From contig NC_089756.1 in assembly GCF_040412425.1 (NCBI RefSeq), positions 9,641,226-9,705,225 of the forward strand: DNA of 64,000 nt, read 5' to 3'. A program made the position numbers and the translations under genes. Below the pieces are notes generated by a model. That model was not told the origin of the DNA. It searched no databases and saw only the letters and a program-made list of their open reading frames with translations. Below, piece by piece: positions 10,240-20,499 of this stretch; positions within the stretch are counted from its first letter, which is position 1; every line of letters begins with the position of its first letter. The DNA is from Macrobrachium rosenbergii. Taxonomy: Eukaryota > Arthropoda > Malacostraca > Decapoda > Palaemonidae.

Positions 10240-10490
10240 TAGGAAGTCCCCGGTTATCAGCAGGGGTTCCGTTCTGACAGCGTGGCAATGAGCAAAAATC
10301 GCTGATAACCAAAAATCGGCGCTTATCGGTGCTGATAACCAGGGATCGGTGTCTCTCTAAGGTATGTATTGGCACCGATAAGAGGAAATCAGCGATTTTC
10401 GGCACCAAAACTCACTGATTTTCGTTGCTAGACAAGCCCCCATAAAACTGGATCACTGATAACCGAGCCTGCCGATAACTGGAGACTGTG
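10240..10490 (+). mobile_element. MITE 2: pogo/Tigger-like non-autonomous element in E2 RT
   Basis: Second copy of the CAGGCAGTCCCCGG... element, same orientation as MITE 1. Its left end is mutated (TAGGAAGTCCCCGGTTATC) after TA (10238-10239); its right end reads GATAACTGGAGACTG, then TG and TA. It breaks the RT codons for LIG(V/I)N(V/I)SLYLDD between the Ile and Gly-Val: excising it rejoins them. Interior: tandem CGATAA and CGATTTTCGG motifs; no ORF. Confidence 0.75.
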
Positions 10491-11230
10491 TAGGCGTAAA
10501 CGTCAGTCTATATCTGGATGACTTGCCTCTTCAATCCCCTTCGAGGGAAAAGTGCACGAAGGACTTGAACATCTCTCTCAGGAATTGGGAATTGTCATCT
10601 ATCTTCAGAAGTCCCAGCTAGCCCCATTGTAAGAGTTCCTCTATTTTGGGGCGAGACTCAACTCTGCGTATTTTTTCAGGCCTTTCTGTCTGCCAAGAGA
10701 ATTACCAGCAGCCTTCAGACGGTCCACAAGTTTCTTGACCCCTTCATCTTGCTCGGCCCATCAGTGGATGAGCCTACTGGGGACTCCGTCAAGATATTTG
10801 TCAAGTTAGGCAAACTTCCTAGGAGAGTTTTGCAAGTAGATTTTCAGAAGGAAAGCCCTTCTCCTCTGAGCCCAGACCTAGACTTCTATTCAGACTCCTC
10901 GGTTCTAGGTTGGAGAGTCCTCTTGGGGAACCAGGAAGTTTCTGGGACATGGTCTCCGGAAGAACAGAACCTTCACATCAAAGTCAGAGAGATGAAAGCA
11001 GTTCACTTAGTGCTTCAGTGCTTCTCAACTCTAGCTCACAACAAGACTGTGGTAGTCCATTCAGACAATACCACAGTATGAAAGCAAGGTGGCACTCACT
11101 CATTTTCTCTCTGCTAGACAGCAAGAGACCTACTGTGTAGAGATCAAATCGAGTGAGTCCAGTCTCTTGATTTATTCAGGGCAAACTAAATATTCTGACA
11201 GACAAACAGCCGTCAAAAAGTAGGTCGTTC

Positions 11231-11589
11231 CTACCTTGGATCCCCTGGTCTGTCGGAATCTGCAATACTATGGGACAGGCTGACATTGGACCTGTTTGCC
11301 ACCTCAAGGAACCATCGCCTTCCTCTCCTTTGTTCTCAGGCCTTTGTTCTCAGGCCTTGGACCCTCTAGCAGGGACAACAGGCACCCTGCAGAAAGATTG
11401 GTCCCACTTGAACCACTGTGCCTTTCTGCCCTCCAACCTGGTCAGGGAAGTGCTGAACAAGTCTTGGGCTCATCGCAGCGTTATGATGACTCTCATAGCC
11501 CCGTTCTGGCCCATGAAAGAATGGTTCCAGGACTTGCTATGGTTGTGGATGGACTTTCCGAGACTCCTTCCCCTAAAAACAGTGTGTAC
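11231..11589 (+). pseudogene. E2 region between RNase H and recombinase
   Basis: Contains the conserved linker block: a SWDRLTLDLFATSRNH-like run, LDPLAGTTGTLQKDWSHLN, FLPSNLVREVLNK, an APFWPMKEWFQDL run (11497-11535) and FPRLLP. Frames are broken in several places. Equivalent to 6881-7264 in E3. Confidence 0.5.
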
Positions 11590-12659
11590 TCTGACAACCT
11601 CACTTTAAGAGATACCAAAAGGTTGTCCGCTATTGCCCTGATGGGCTTCAGACTGTCTAGAAGCTTGTCAGAGTGTAAGGGATTTCAAGACGTGCTGCGG
11701 AGGCGATTGCAAGGTACAGGCGTTGATTTCCTAGCCATGTCCACCGGGCTAAGTGGGCGATTTTCCAAAGCTGGTGTCTCAGATTCAATTTCTCTTCTTC
11801 TGAGACACCTGTGACGCAAATTGCAAATTTCCTTCTTTATCCGAGATCTAGGAATCTCTCGTCCTCCACAATTAAGGGGTGTCGATCTGTGTTTAGCTCA
11901 GTGTTTAAATGTAGAGGTCCTGAATCATGCATCAATCCCAAATCTTAACAACCTTGTCAAGTCCTTTGATATCTCTAAGCAAAGAAAGGAAGACCTGGTC
12001 TCCTGGAACCTGAACATAGTCATTCCTCCTCTCGGAGAAACCTTACTTGAAAAACTCTCTTCCTTATGACACTGGCTATTGCTAACATATTAGTGAGATC
12101 CAAGCCATCGATAAAGGGTAGATTTTTTCGCAAGGAGACACAGTTTGCTCCTTTATCCTTGGATTTTTAACCAAGAACAAGGACCCTTCCAAGCCTTGGC
12201 CCCATTCTTTCTCCATTAAGACCTTAACGGATACCTTGGCTCTGAGGATGAAGAGAGAGTTCTTTGTCCTGCTAGGCCTTTAAGGTATTACCTGAGCAGG
12301 ACCAAGAAGATCAGAGGACCATCCAGTAACCTCTGGTGCTCTGTCAAGAACCCCTCTTGCTCTCTGACTAAGAATGCATTGTCCTTCTTCATGAAAGACT
12401 TAATTCCTGAGGCATACTCTCAGATTCAGGAGGACATTTTGCCTACTTTTAAAATGAAAGCTCATGATGTCAGGGCACTCTCTACCTTATTAGCTTTCAG
12501 GCACAATATGTTCCTCACTTCCATTCTGCAGTTGGCCTACTGGAAGTGTGAACTGATCTTCGCGTCTCACTATTTGAAAGAAGTTGTAACAGTGTTTGAA
12601 AATTGCAGTACCTTGGGGCCATTTTCAGTGGCTGGCATGATATTGGGGAAGGAAGCATA
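11590..12659 (+). pseudogene. E2 tyrosine recombinase (YR)
   Basis: N-terminal part: a VHRAKWAIFQSWC-like segment (11740-11780), then FLLYPRSRNLSSSTIKG in a shifted frame. Catalytic part: the first Arg box is lost in the damaged stretch 12060-12100. It resumes with NALSFFMKDLIPEAYSQIQ (12375-12425), then KAHDVRALSTLLAFRHN, with His-x-x-Arg kept as H-D-V-R (12450-12500), YWKCELIFASHYLKEVVTV with the candidate Tyr (12540-12590), and a GPFSVAGMILGKEA terminus with stop at 12658. Dead from frameshifts. Confidence 0.75.
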
Positions 12660-13045
12660 GGAATATCTCTTTTTCTCCTACTATCTCTTCGCCTTGATGT
12701 AGGGTGTCAAATTTTCGGGAGCCAGGGGGTACAGTGTACTTGGAATACCCACCAGTCTAAGTGGATGGGTTGTGGTGTTTTCAGTTTAGTGACATTGTTG
12801 TCTGGTTGTTTTATATATTGGTACTGCACCCAGGGCCAGGGCACTTGTGTATGCTTTGCTAGCCATCAGTCCTGTCCTTCGCTGCAAAGCTTCCACTTAA
12901 GTAGAGGTGCCGTATGGCTTTACCACCATGCCACTACAGGTTAAGATGAGCACCAACCAGGGGCAGTATTCACCTGCAGTAGCTCTCTTACTACGTAAGG
13001 AAACAACAAGCATTGTTTAAGTGCTAGCATTTTAACCTGACCTGT
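12660..13045 (+). other. E2 3' untranslated region, truncated
   Basis: Follows the recombinase stop and matches the 3' region of E3 and E5, including a CACCCAGGGCCAGGGCA motif (12825-12845) and the 'gatgagcaccaaccaggggcagta' stretch (12945). Similarity stops at about 13045, just after 'caagcattgtttaagtgctagcat'. The ICR and right ITR are missing. Confidence 0.6.
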
Positions 13046-13836
13046 AAGTCACAGAATAAAGCACAAGGATGTATCCTAACGTTTCCTTCCATAACTTAAC
13101 ATTGGTTAACCAAGGGTGTACAGACTTAAGTGGAGCGCCGACGCCATAAGACCCCTTTAGAAAGTAGATTACTGTTTCTACCTTATGATTGAAGGGATTT
13201 GCTTAAAATTTTTACCACTTATTTTACAACTAATGATAAAAATTCTCTTGCAGGGAAATTTAGACATTTCACCACAAGTTCATTTGTTTTGCAGTTGAAA
13301 AAATTCATGACATCACTTTTCAAAATTAATATGTAAAATTAAAAGTTGCACAGAAAAGCAATATTCCTGACAATGAAATATAGATATATAGTTATACTAC
13401 ACTCTGTAAAAGTTTCATTGAATTTGGTTCAGTCGTCTTGGAGAAATAAGCATTTAGTTTTGAAAAAGGTAAGTTTTGAGAAAACATCAAAAGAAAAATA
13501 TTTCTGGATGTACGTATGCATGAACTTGCATGGATCATCGAGAGGTGATTTGCAATTCTGACAACCTTCGTGATTATTGCAGGGATTGGTCTTTGGGAGA
13601 TATGAGATAGAGGTGATAAATTGCCGAATTAGAAGAGAAAGATAGGCTTAGGACAGAGTAAATAGAACAGTCTTGAACGTAGGTTTTCTTTAGAATTACA
13701 CCTGGCCAAGAAGACAGAGATAAGTCTACAGTATAGTTTTCCTCGAGTAGTTATAGAGTCTTATACACCCAAATGGCAGCTCAGGGTAGTAGGCTAGATT
13801 TAATGCAATTAGATATTGACTAGAATTGAATTTTGA
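13046..13836 (+). other. No recognisable gene or element
   Basis: About 790 bases of AT-rich sequence with only short unrelated ORFs. It has no terminal repeats of the families seen elsewhere. It may be host intron or intergenic DNA, or an old repeat I do not recognise. Confidence 0.4.
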
Positions 13837-15593
13837 ATGTGTCCAGTGCATTGGCAGGGACAGTGTGCAGCCTTGTTTGTCCCCTCAGCATCCCTTGCTG
13901 ACAGACCTGGTAGTCCCAGAGTTTCCAGACGAGGACTAACATCCCAGGATATTCATGGACTGTGCCCTGTCTCCTGCCTTTGCTTTCAGTCCTCCATGGA
14001 CAGAGTTAGATCATGGTCACATAAGGACAGTTATAATAGGTCTAGTTCTTGTGTGAGTGTTGCCGTTACACCTGCAGCTGTCGCTAGAAGCTTTAAAGTA
14101 AACTGTTTCAAGTTATATAACTCTGCATGTAACACAAACAGTGTAGTGTGCCCGCAACTGTGTTTGGGGAGTGAGCACTTAGGAATCAGGCAGGAGATAG
14201 ATATGCACTCATTCAATATCTGATTTTGTATCCCGTAGGCCCTGCGGGAGGCCGCATACTCCTAGCGATCCCTATCTGGCTTCTTCCTGTGGTCTTCCTT
14301 TACAAGATGATTCAGTAATCACTCAGAGGCATTTGCCTGACATCTTATGCTTGCTTGCAGCAGGCGCTCTCTGAAGGGAAGCAGGCACTTGCTGGGAAGC
14401 AGGCACTCACTGTGAAGCAGGTGCTTGCCTGACAGCAGGCGCTTGCCAGACAGCAGGCGCTCACCTTGCATCGGAAGCTTTCTTGCCAGTAGTCACTTGC
14501 CTGCCATCAGACGCACTTTACAGCAGGCGCTCACCTGACACCAAACACTTCCTTACCGTTAGATGTGAGTAGCCATGATCGGATGTGTGAACTCATTTGT
14601 TCTACACTCTCTCTCTTTCCTTTCTCAGGCCTTCTCATCGACTTTTGCTGCCTGCCTTATAATACAGTACTAGTTTCACTTGCTTCTCGGAAAAGTAGGA
14701 GCTTCCATTGTAGTTCCCTCTTCTCTGATGTCGCTCTTCCAGTCTCGGTCCCCTTCTTTGTCGTCTAAGGTTTTCTTCTACCGCATTCTACATCTTGGAT
14801 GCCTCGGGCTCCTTGCCAGTCTCTGGGGCAGGATTCAAGTATTCTCAAGCCTCTTTTAGGTGTTCTCGGTCACATTTTCAGCGCCAAGGTTCGACATATT
14901 CACCTGTTAGTCTAGTAGATCCTTCTTTGATTGCTACTGTCTCAGTAGCAGGGCAGACTGGAGTATCTTCCCTTCAGCCAAGTTTTTTGAGGTCAGCTCT
15001 GGGATTTTTGGTTTTGCCTCCTGCTACCTTGATGTCAGGGCAGGATGGTGTGAATAGTCGGGAAGGCTTTGATTCCTGTGCAGATGATTCTTTGGTGCCA
15101 GGCACCATGGCACAAAGTGGAGCCTCCCATCCCTCTGGTATGAAACAGGTTTTTTGCTTCCATTAAATTCCTTTTTAGAGGAGTTACTCTTTTCAGTTCA
15201 GGGAGCAGGGGATTCTTCTGCTGCCACCTCAGCTTCACAAGGATTTCACTTTATGAGCCTGCAGCTTATGAATTTGACTCTGAAGAGCAGGTAGTGTCGT
15301 CAGCTGTTCAGAGGCTGATTAAGGTTTGTGCTAGCAAATTTTCTGCTTTCTTTGAGGAACCAGTAGTTCAGGATTAGAGGTCCCTTAGGTTTGCTAGGCT
15401 AGAACCTAATGCATATCCCCTTCCTTTTCCTTAACGGGGTAAGTTGGCACTGTACAGATTTGGCCTTTGTATTTCCAGGCCACTAAGGAAAGTCTCATCC
15501 ACTTCCTCTTACTATAAATGCACTTTGGGCAATTCTACCTCTTTCCCCTGTCTTCCTTCCAGGTTCAGGAGGCAAAATGTGTCCTTTTGGCAG
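13837..15593 (+). pseudogene. E4: old DIRS-like element, gag-like region
   Basis: Long Ser/Pro/Gly-rich frames (13837-14223 and 14795-15166) are separated by a repeat-rich stretch. Composition and the downstream RT fragment at 40640-41205 suggest ORF1 of a DIRS-like element of another family, but no motif alone proves it. The frame breaks several times after 15166. The sequence stops at TCCTTTTGGCAG (15582-15593), where the E5/E8 composite begins; a near-copy, TCCTTTTGACAG, resumes at 40625. No left terminus was found upstream. Confidence 0.4.
14350..14560 (+). repeat. GCAGGCGCT/GCAGGCACT minisatellite in E4
   Basis: About nine imperfect units of 16-24 bases built on 'agcaggcgct(c/t)' alternating with 'ttgcctgaca' and similar. 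The reading frame is not kept between units. This parallels the minisatellite linkers in ORF1 of family A. Confidence 0.6.
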
Positions 15594-15920
15594 AAAAATG
15601 ACATTTTTATAAAATTAAATTTTATATAAGTAACTTGCCAAGTAATTACATTTCGCAGCAGCTTAAGTTTTTTAAAATTTCACGGTAGCACTCATATTGT
15701 TCTGGTGTAGGTAACAGATCCTCCCCACTTTCGGGGAAGAATAGGTACATCCGGCTCAGGTATTCAATTCGTTCCTGCCTCTCATCGACTGAACATCAGT
15801 CGCTGGGTAGCTTTTGTTTTGGTATGTTCGCCGGTTGTTTGCGGACATCATGGAATTGGTGAAGTACATTATATTTTTTTTGATGGCGCTAATCTGCTTT
15901 TTCCTTAATTGTGATTGGAT
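15594..15920 (+). repeat. E5 left inverted terminal repeat and leader
   Basis: Starts with AAAAATGACATTTTTATAAA and then TTTTATATAAGTAACTTGCC. The first part is the reverse complement of the usual right tip, so this end carries both tip sequences. It continues to the gag start through the same leader order as E6 and E11. Confidence 0.65.
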
Positions 15921-17775
15921 ATGTCAGACTCGAGTGCTCATAGTATCAGGTATTGCAGCAAGGACTGGAAGACGAGACTGACGTCTGCTAGGTACGACAC
16001 TCATACTATCTGCACTTCTTGTAGAGAGCAAAATTGTTCTCCTGACATTAACTGTGACGAGTGTAAGGAGTAGGATCAGGGGAAAAGGAAGACTAAATTC
16101 TCATTTAGCAAGACTTCAGAGAGACAGAGAAAGGAGGCTGCTAAAGCCCAGGTTAGTTTGCAGCATTCTCAAGAGATGTCTGTTCTTTCGACTCCTATGA
16201 CAGCTTTTTCCCCTATTCTAAGTCCTCTGTCTTTACCTGTAACTCCTTTACATGGCTCCCTACCTTCCAAGCCTAGTGCCCTAGCCAGCCTTGAAACCCA
16301 AGTAGATAAGAAATTTAGTGTCATGGTAGATACTGTACCGTAACCCAACTGGGCCCTTCGTTCAGATATTGATGGATCAGTTGAGTGCAAAAAGGGTTAG
16401 TGCAAATGTCGTGTCAGTGGAGGAGGTGACTACTCGTCCCGCCGACGCTGCTAGACCCAAGTCCCTGTCAAACTCCCTTGAACCTGGGAGGAGGCAAACC
16501 AAATGTCCAAGGGAGGTCGGTGGGGTTTGCCTATGGGTAATTGCCCCCTCAACTGAACCTGTTGACTGTTCCCAGGACTCGCCAGATGGCCATTGGAAAG
16601 GTGTCCCAGTGGGTGTGCACGCTTTATTTTCAAGTGGTTCCAGTTCCAGCGTGGATAGGAGGTGCAGCCGGCGCTTTTCTGACATTTTCAGACCATTGAA
16701 AAGATCGGCAGTTCCTGAACACATTCCTCCACCTCCTTATAAGCATTACAGAGATCTGGTTCAGAGTCTTGAACCTTCTTGTAGCTTCTGGGACCAAGAA
16801 GATACCCCGATGTCTCCCAAGTTGTTTATACCACAGAGTTCATCTAAGAAGAGCTCTAATCAGCCAGTGTCAGCCGAGCGCCCAGTAGGGATGCATTCAG
16901 TGTTGGCCGAGTGCACAGTGAGGGCAGACAGCATTGTGGTTGATCGCTCGTTTGATGCCAGGCATTCGGCTGGCGTCAAGCTACCAGTTGTTGATACTAC
17001 TGTTCGTTTCGAACATTCAGTAGCAATCAAAAGGCCAGTGATGTATGTTGGGGCAGTGGATTTTGAGCACCCAAGTGGAGGTGAATGCGCTGTCTGAGCC
17101 GAGTGCTCCAACCATCGTTTGGCGCCCAATCATCATACTTCTCCTGTGAAGTCTTGCTGGGCTCAGTTGCCGCACTCACCATCTCGTATGGTGCCACATC
17201 CTGACAAGCATTTAACATCTCATACCACTGCTTCTGATCATCCAGTGCAGCCAGTGTTCACTAGTGTCAGCGTTCTGGTGAGGCAAGGCTCCTCTCTGGA
17301 ACCAATTCATCGTTGTCTTGATAACATTTGAACTTTGTAAAGAAGCCTTCAACTACAGTGCAAGAACAAAAGGACTTAGCTTCTTCTTCAATCTCATCCA
17401 CGGAAGATGTAGAGAAGGATCAACCAGTGTCGGCTTACACCTCCTTATTGAAGTTCTTTCTCTTCAGCTATCCGACTTCTTCTCCCTTCTGACCCCTTCA
17501 TCTCCGGGCTCGGCATTTATGATGCGACAACCCACAGGCTCCTCTAACCTGCCGAAGAAAGCTTTGTCTCGCGTTGGGGATTGGTTGGCTGGTAAGAGGG
17601 GTCTTGGCAAGGCCACCTTCTGCACCCCTCCTTCTCATTTGATGAAAAGGAGATATCTCTCTTATGTTACCCGGGAAGCTCCAGCCTTGGGAGTTTCTGC
17701 CTCCTCCCAAGAGGACTTCTCCAACTTGATTGATTCAACGCGACGTTCGGCATTTGTTTCGGCCAAGATATGCCC
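15921..17775 (+). pseudogene. E5 gag-like ORF1, before the E6 insertion
   Basis: ATG at 15921 starts MSDSSAHSIRYCSKDW, with the cysteine-rich block TICTSCREQNCSPDINCDEC, followed by a stop at 16071. Later frames give SPMTAFSPILSPLS-like repeats, an intact 242-residue linker frame (16369-17097) rich in ERPV and EHSV repeats, then LPKKALSRVGDWLAGKRGLGKATF, SYVTREAPALGVSASSQEDFS and IDSTRRSAFVSAKI, ending at 17770. E6 begins at the codons after S-A-K-I, the same place where E3 entered E2. Presumed structural protein; broken. Confidence 0.75.
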
Positions 17776-17960
17776 TTTTATATAAGTAACTTACCAAATA
17801 ATTACATGGCTATAGTTTCTACTTTATGCGACAGCTCAAAATTCGAAATTAGCGGTAGCGCTCTTTTGTTTTGGGTGTAGGTATGTTGCCCCGCCCACTA
17901 TCGGGGAAGAATAGGTACAATGTAGCTAAAGAGCCCAATTCGTTTCTGCCGGTTAGTGAC
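17776..17960 (+). repeat. E6 left inverted terminal repeat
   Basis: Starts TTTTATATAAGTAACTTACC and holds AAATAATTACATGGCTATAG, GCGGTAGCGCTCTTTTG and CCCACTATCGGGGAAG. The inverted copy is at 32388-32571, with matches extending for about 170 bases. The outward-facing sequence on the minus strand is GGTAAGTTACTT. Confidence 0.8.
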
Positions 17961-18120
17961 TGAACACCAGTTATTAGCAGCTCTTGTTTCGTTTTCACCG
18001 GATGGTCGGAGATCGTCTTTGGTAAAGTACTCTTGATTTTTGGTAGCGCAGCTATCTAGCTTAGCTAGAATTTTGGATACTTCTTCGATTGTGACTTATT
18101 CATTTGGAATTTTTACCATT

Positions 18121-20440
18121 ATGTCGGACTCTAGTTTGTCTAGCATTAGGTACTGCAGCAAAGGTTGCAAAACTAGACTCATGTCGGCAAAATATGACTC
18201 ACATACCACTTGTTGTACTTGTAGGAAACAAATTTGTTCTCCTGAATTGAATTGTGACGAATGTAAAGACTGGGAAAAGAGTAAATGGAAGACTTTACAG
18301 ACACACTTAGACAAATTGAAACGTGACCGAATTAGAAAAGCTACAGCTAGGGCCGAAGCAAAGGCTTCCGCTAGTGTTGGTCATTCTTCAAGGGATGATA
18401 TTGATGTTATGCCTATCCCTTCAATGCCTGTGACAGCTTTTTCTCACATTTCCAGTCCTCCAACTTTTCCTGTCACTCCTGTACCTAGCTCTCATTCTGC
18501 TGAACCCAATGCCATTGCCAGCTTAGAAGCATGGGTAGATAAAAAATTTAATTTACTTGTTAATACTGTTTCCCAGATTGGGAACTCTGTGAAGGTCCTA
18601 AGTGTAGTGTCGAGTGAAGTGTCATTGTGGGGGGGGGCGGCTGTTCGTCCCACCGATGCTCCTAGACCAAGGTCCCTGCTAAACTCCCCTTGGAAACATG
18701 GGAGGTGGCAAACTGGCAGTCCAAGGGAGGTCGGTGGGGTTTGCCCACAAGCAGTCTTCGCCTCATCCAAGCCTGTTGTCCGCCAATCCCAGGCTGCAGA
18801 AGAATGCCGTTGGAAAGGCATTAGAATGGATGCCCATACCCTTTCTTCAAGTGATTCAGATTCTCCCGCATCTAAGAAACGCAGTGACTGTTTTGCCCAT
18901 GTATCTAGGCCACTGAAAAGGCCGGGCACTTCAGTGGATTCAGATTCACCCCTGTCTCGTAAGCAAGCAGTAGAGAGAGAACTTAGCCCTCTCCCTTCTT
19001 GTAGTTTTAGGGATTTGCCAATAAGAGATTCTCACTCCCTTTCGTGTGTGAAAAAGCACCCAGTGTACGTTAGTGGTGTGCGTAAGCGTCAACTCGTAGA
19101 TCGTTCGGTATCCGAGCTTTCACCTTCAGAGCGCCCAAGGTCCGAGCGCCCATCACATGAGCGCGCAGCTCTCGCCGTACCTGTTCGTGAGCACCCAGAT
19201 TCCAAGTTAGAAGAGCCCGTGTTTGACCGCTCGAAACGGGAACGTCAGATCGCCGAGCGCCCATCCTTGGCACGCCAAGTGTCTACGGACAATGCAGTCG
19301 CTTCCAAGGAGTCAGTGTCTGCTTCAACAGCGGGTGGGCACCTATCGTCCATGCGTCCAGTCGCTGGGGGCGCCTCTCTCGTATTCCACCCCACTTCTAA
19401 TTTCTTCGTGACCCCGCAAGGAGAATTTCCAGTTTCGGACGCCGCAAGAGAATTTCCATCAGCTTCTCAAGACCCCTCATTGGCACCGCTTCAACTTGGC
19501 TTGATAAAGTGTTGAGCCTTCTTGAGAAGCCAACTCCAGTAGTGCAGGACACCGTGGAACCCCCAGGATCACCTGTTTTGTCCGTCGAGGAACCTGCAGA
19601 AGAGGACCAACCTACCTCTCATTACTCGGCTCTACTCAGGTTTTTCCTGGTCTGCTACCCTTCGTTCTTCTCTCCAGTCGTCCCATTATCGCCAGGTTCA
19701 GCCTACCTGATGTGACAGCCACCAGGTACTGCCAGACTGCGGCGTATGGTGTTGTCTTCATCGTCGAAGAAAGCTTTCAGCCGCATGGATGCCTGGCTAG
19801 CAGAGAAGAGGAAAGTCGGGAAGGCGGTTTTCTGTGAGCCTCCCTCTCGCTTAATAAGGCAAAAGTATCTGTCTTATGCAACTGGAGAAGCTCCGTCCTT
19901 GGGAGTTTCTGCCTCCTCTCAAGGGGACTTCTCCAGTATCATAGATGCTTCTTGTCGCTCAGCTTTCTCTTCGGCCAGAATTCTCTTCACAACTTTGGAG
20001 TTGGACCATCTTCTTAAAGATATATTCAAAGTCTTCGAGATCTTTAGTTTTCTAGATTGGATGGTGGGAGCCCTAGCCAAGAAGATAGAAGACTGTACGT
20101 CCCTGCAAGAGAATTTCGCTTCAAACTGGCTGGGAGTACTGGGGTGCGCAGATAGAGCTGTGAGAGATGGAGCACTAGAACTAGCAACCATCTTCACAAC
20201 AGGAGTCCTTAAGAAACGAGATTTGTGGTGCTTGTATACAGCAAAAGGAGTCACCCCATCAGAACGTTCTTCGCTTCTGTTTGCACCCCTGGACAAGGAT
20301 AGTCTGTTCCCGCAGGACACTCTGGAACGGATTTCAGTGGATCTACAGAAGAAATCAACTCAAGACCTTATCACTCAATCCACCAAAAGAACTAAGTTCC
20401 CTGCAAGAGCCATTTCAAGTACCATTCCTAGAATGTCGTA
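18121..20440 (+). pseudogene. E6 gag-like ORF1
   Basis: I chose ATG 18121 because it aligns with the starts of E3, E5 and E11 (M-S/P-D-S-S); an upstream in-frame ATG at 18040 lies in the leader. The N-terminus shows YCSKGCKTR, HTTCCTCRKQICS and NCDECKDW, a conserved Cys/His block, then a Lys/Arg-rich helix. A long Ser/Pro linker with ERP and EHP repeats runs to a stop at 19513. After a frame change the core continues (19746-20441): SSSSKKAFSRMDAWLAEKRK, GEAPSLGVSASSQGDFSSI, ELDHLLKDIFKVFE, LDWMVGALAKKIEDC, LGVLGCADRAVRDG, GVLKKRDLWC, LFAPLDKDSLFPQ. Two breaks make it a pseudogene. Likely the particle or nucleic-acid-binding protein. Confidence 0.8.
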
Positions 20441-20499
20441 GCCCCTGCAGCAACAACCCTTTCGAGGTGGTAGAGGCTGTTTCCAGTCCCAACCTAGAG

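Larger units (their letters stand above)
9560..11230 (+). pseudogene. E2 reverse transcriptase and RNase H, interrupted by MITE 2
   Basis: Motifs in order: AQVGASLLEFWEKW (9625), VVKVLREGLSIPF (9675), FVVPKSSGFG (9840), DDWMITLDMQDTCFHFPIH (9960), NSRKYQRFIFQDT (10020), an extra piece of about 90 bp (10057-10146), FQALCF-like and TAPQVFT-like remnants (10150-10200), then MITE 2, and ISLYLDDL at 10500-10525 with the catalytic Asp pair retained but the following Trp changed. RNase H shows LDFYSDSSVLGWRVLL (10877-10925), VSGTWSPEEQNLHIKVREMKAVHL, and VVHSDNTT. Many frame breaks; inactive. Confidence 0.75.
1641..13045 (+). mobile_element. E2: DIRS-type retrotransposon, family A, truncated at both ends and split by E3
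   Basis: E2 consists of a gag part (1641-2207) and, after the nested E3 (2208-9111), the rest of gag, RT, RNase H, YR and part of the 3' untranslated region. Removing E3 restores a continuous gag context around ATG-TTTT. The left ITR and the gag N-terminus are absent, and the 3' region stops near 13045 before the ICR and right ITR. A Tigger-like MITE (10240-10490) also interrupts its RT. It must be older than E3. Confidence 0.75.

Noticed and set aside
18040..18120. ATG 18040 as the start of E6 ORF1
   Set aside because: Sequence before 18121 is leader in the other copies, and the conserved protein start is M-S-D-S-S at 18121.
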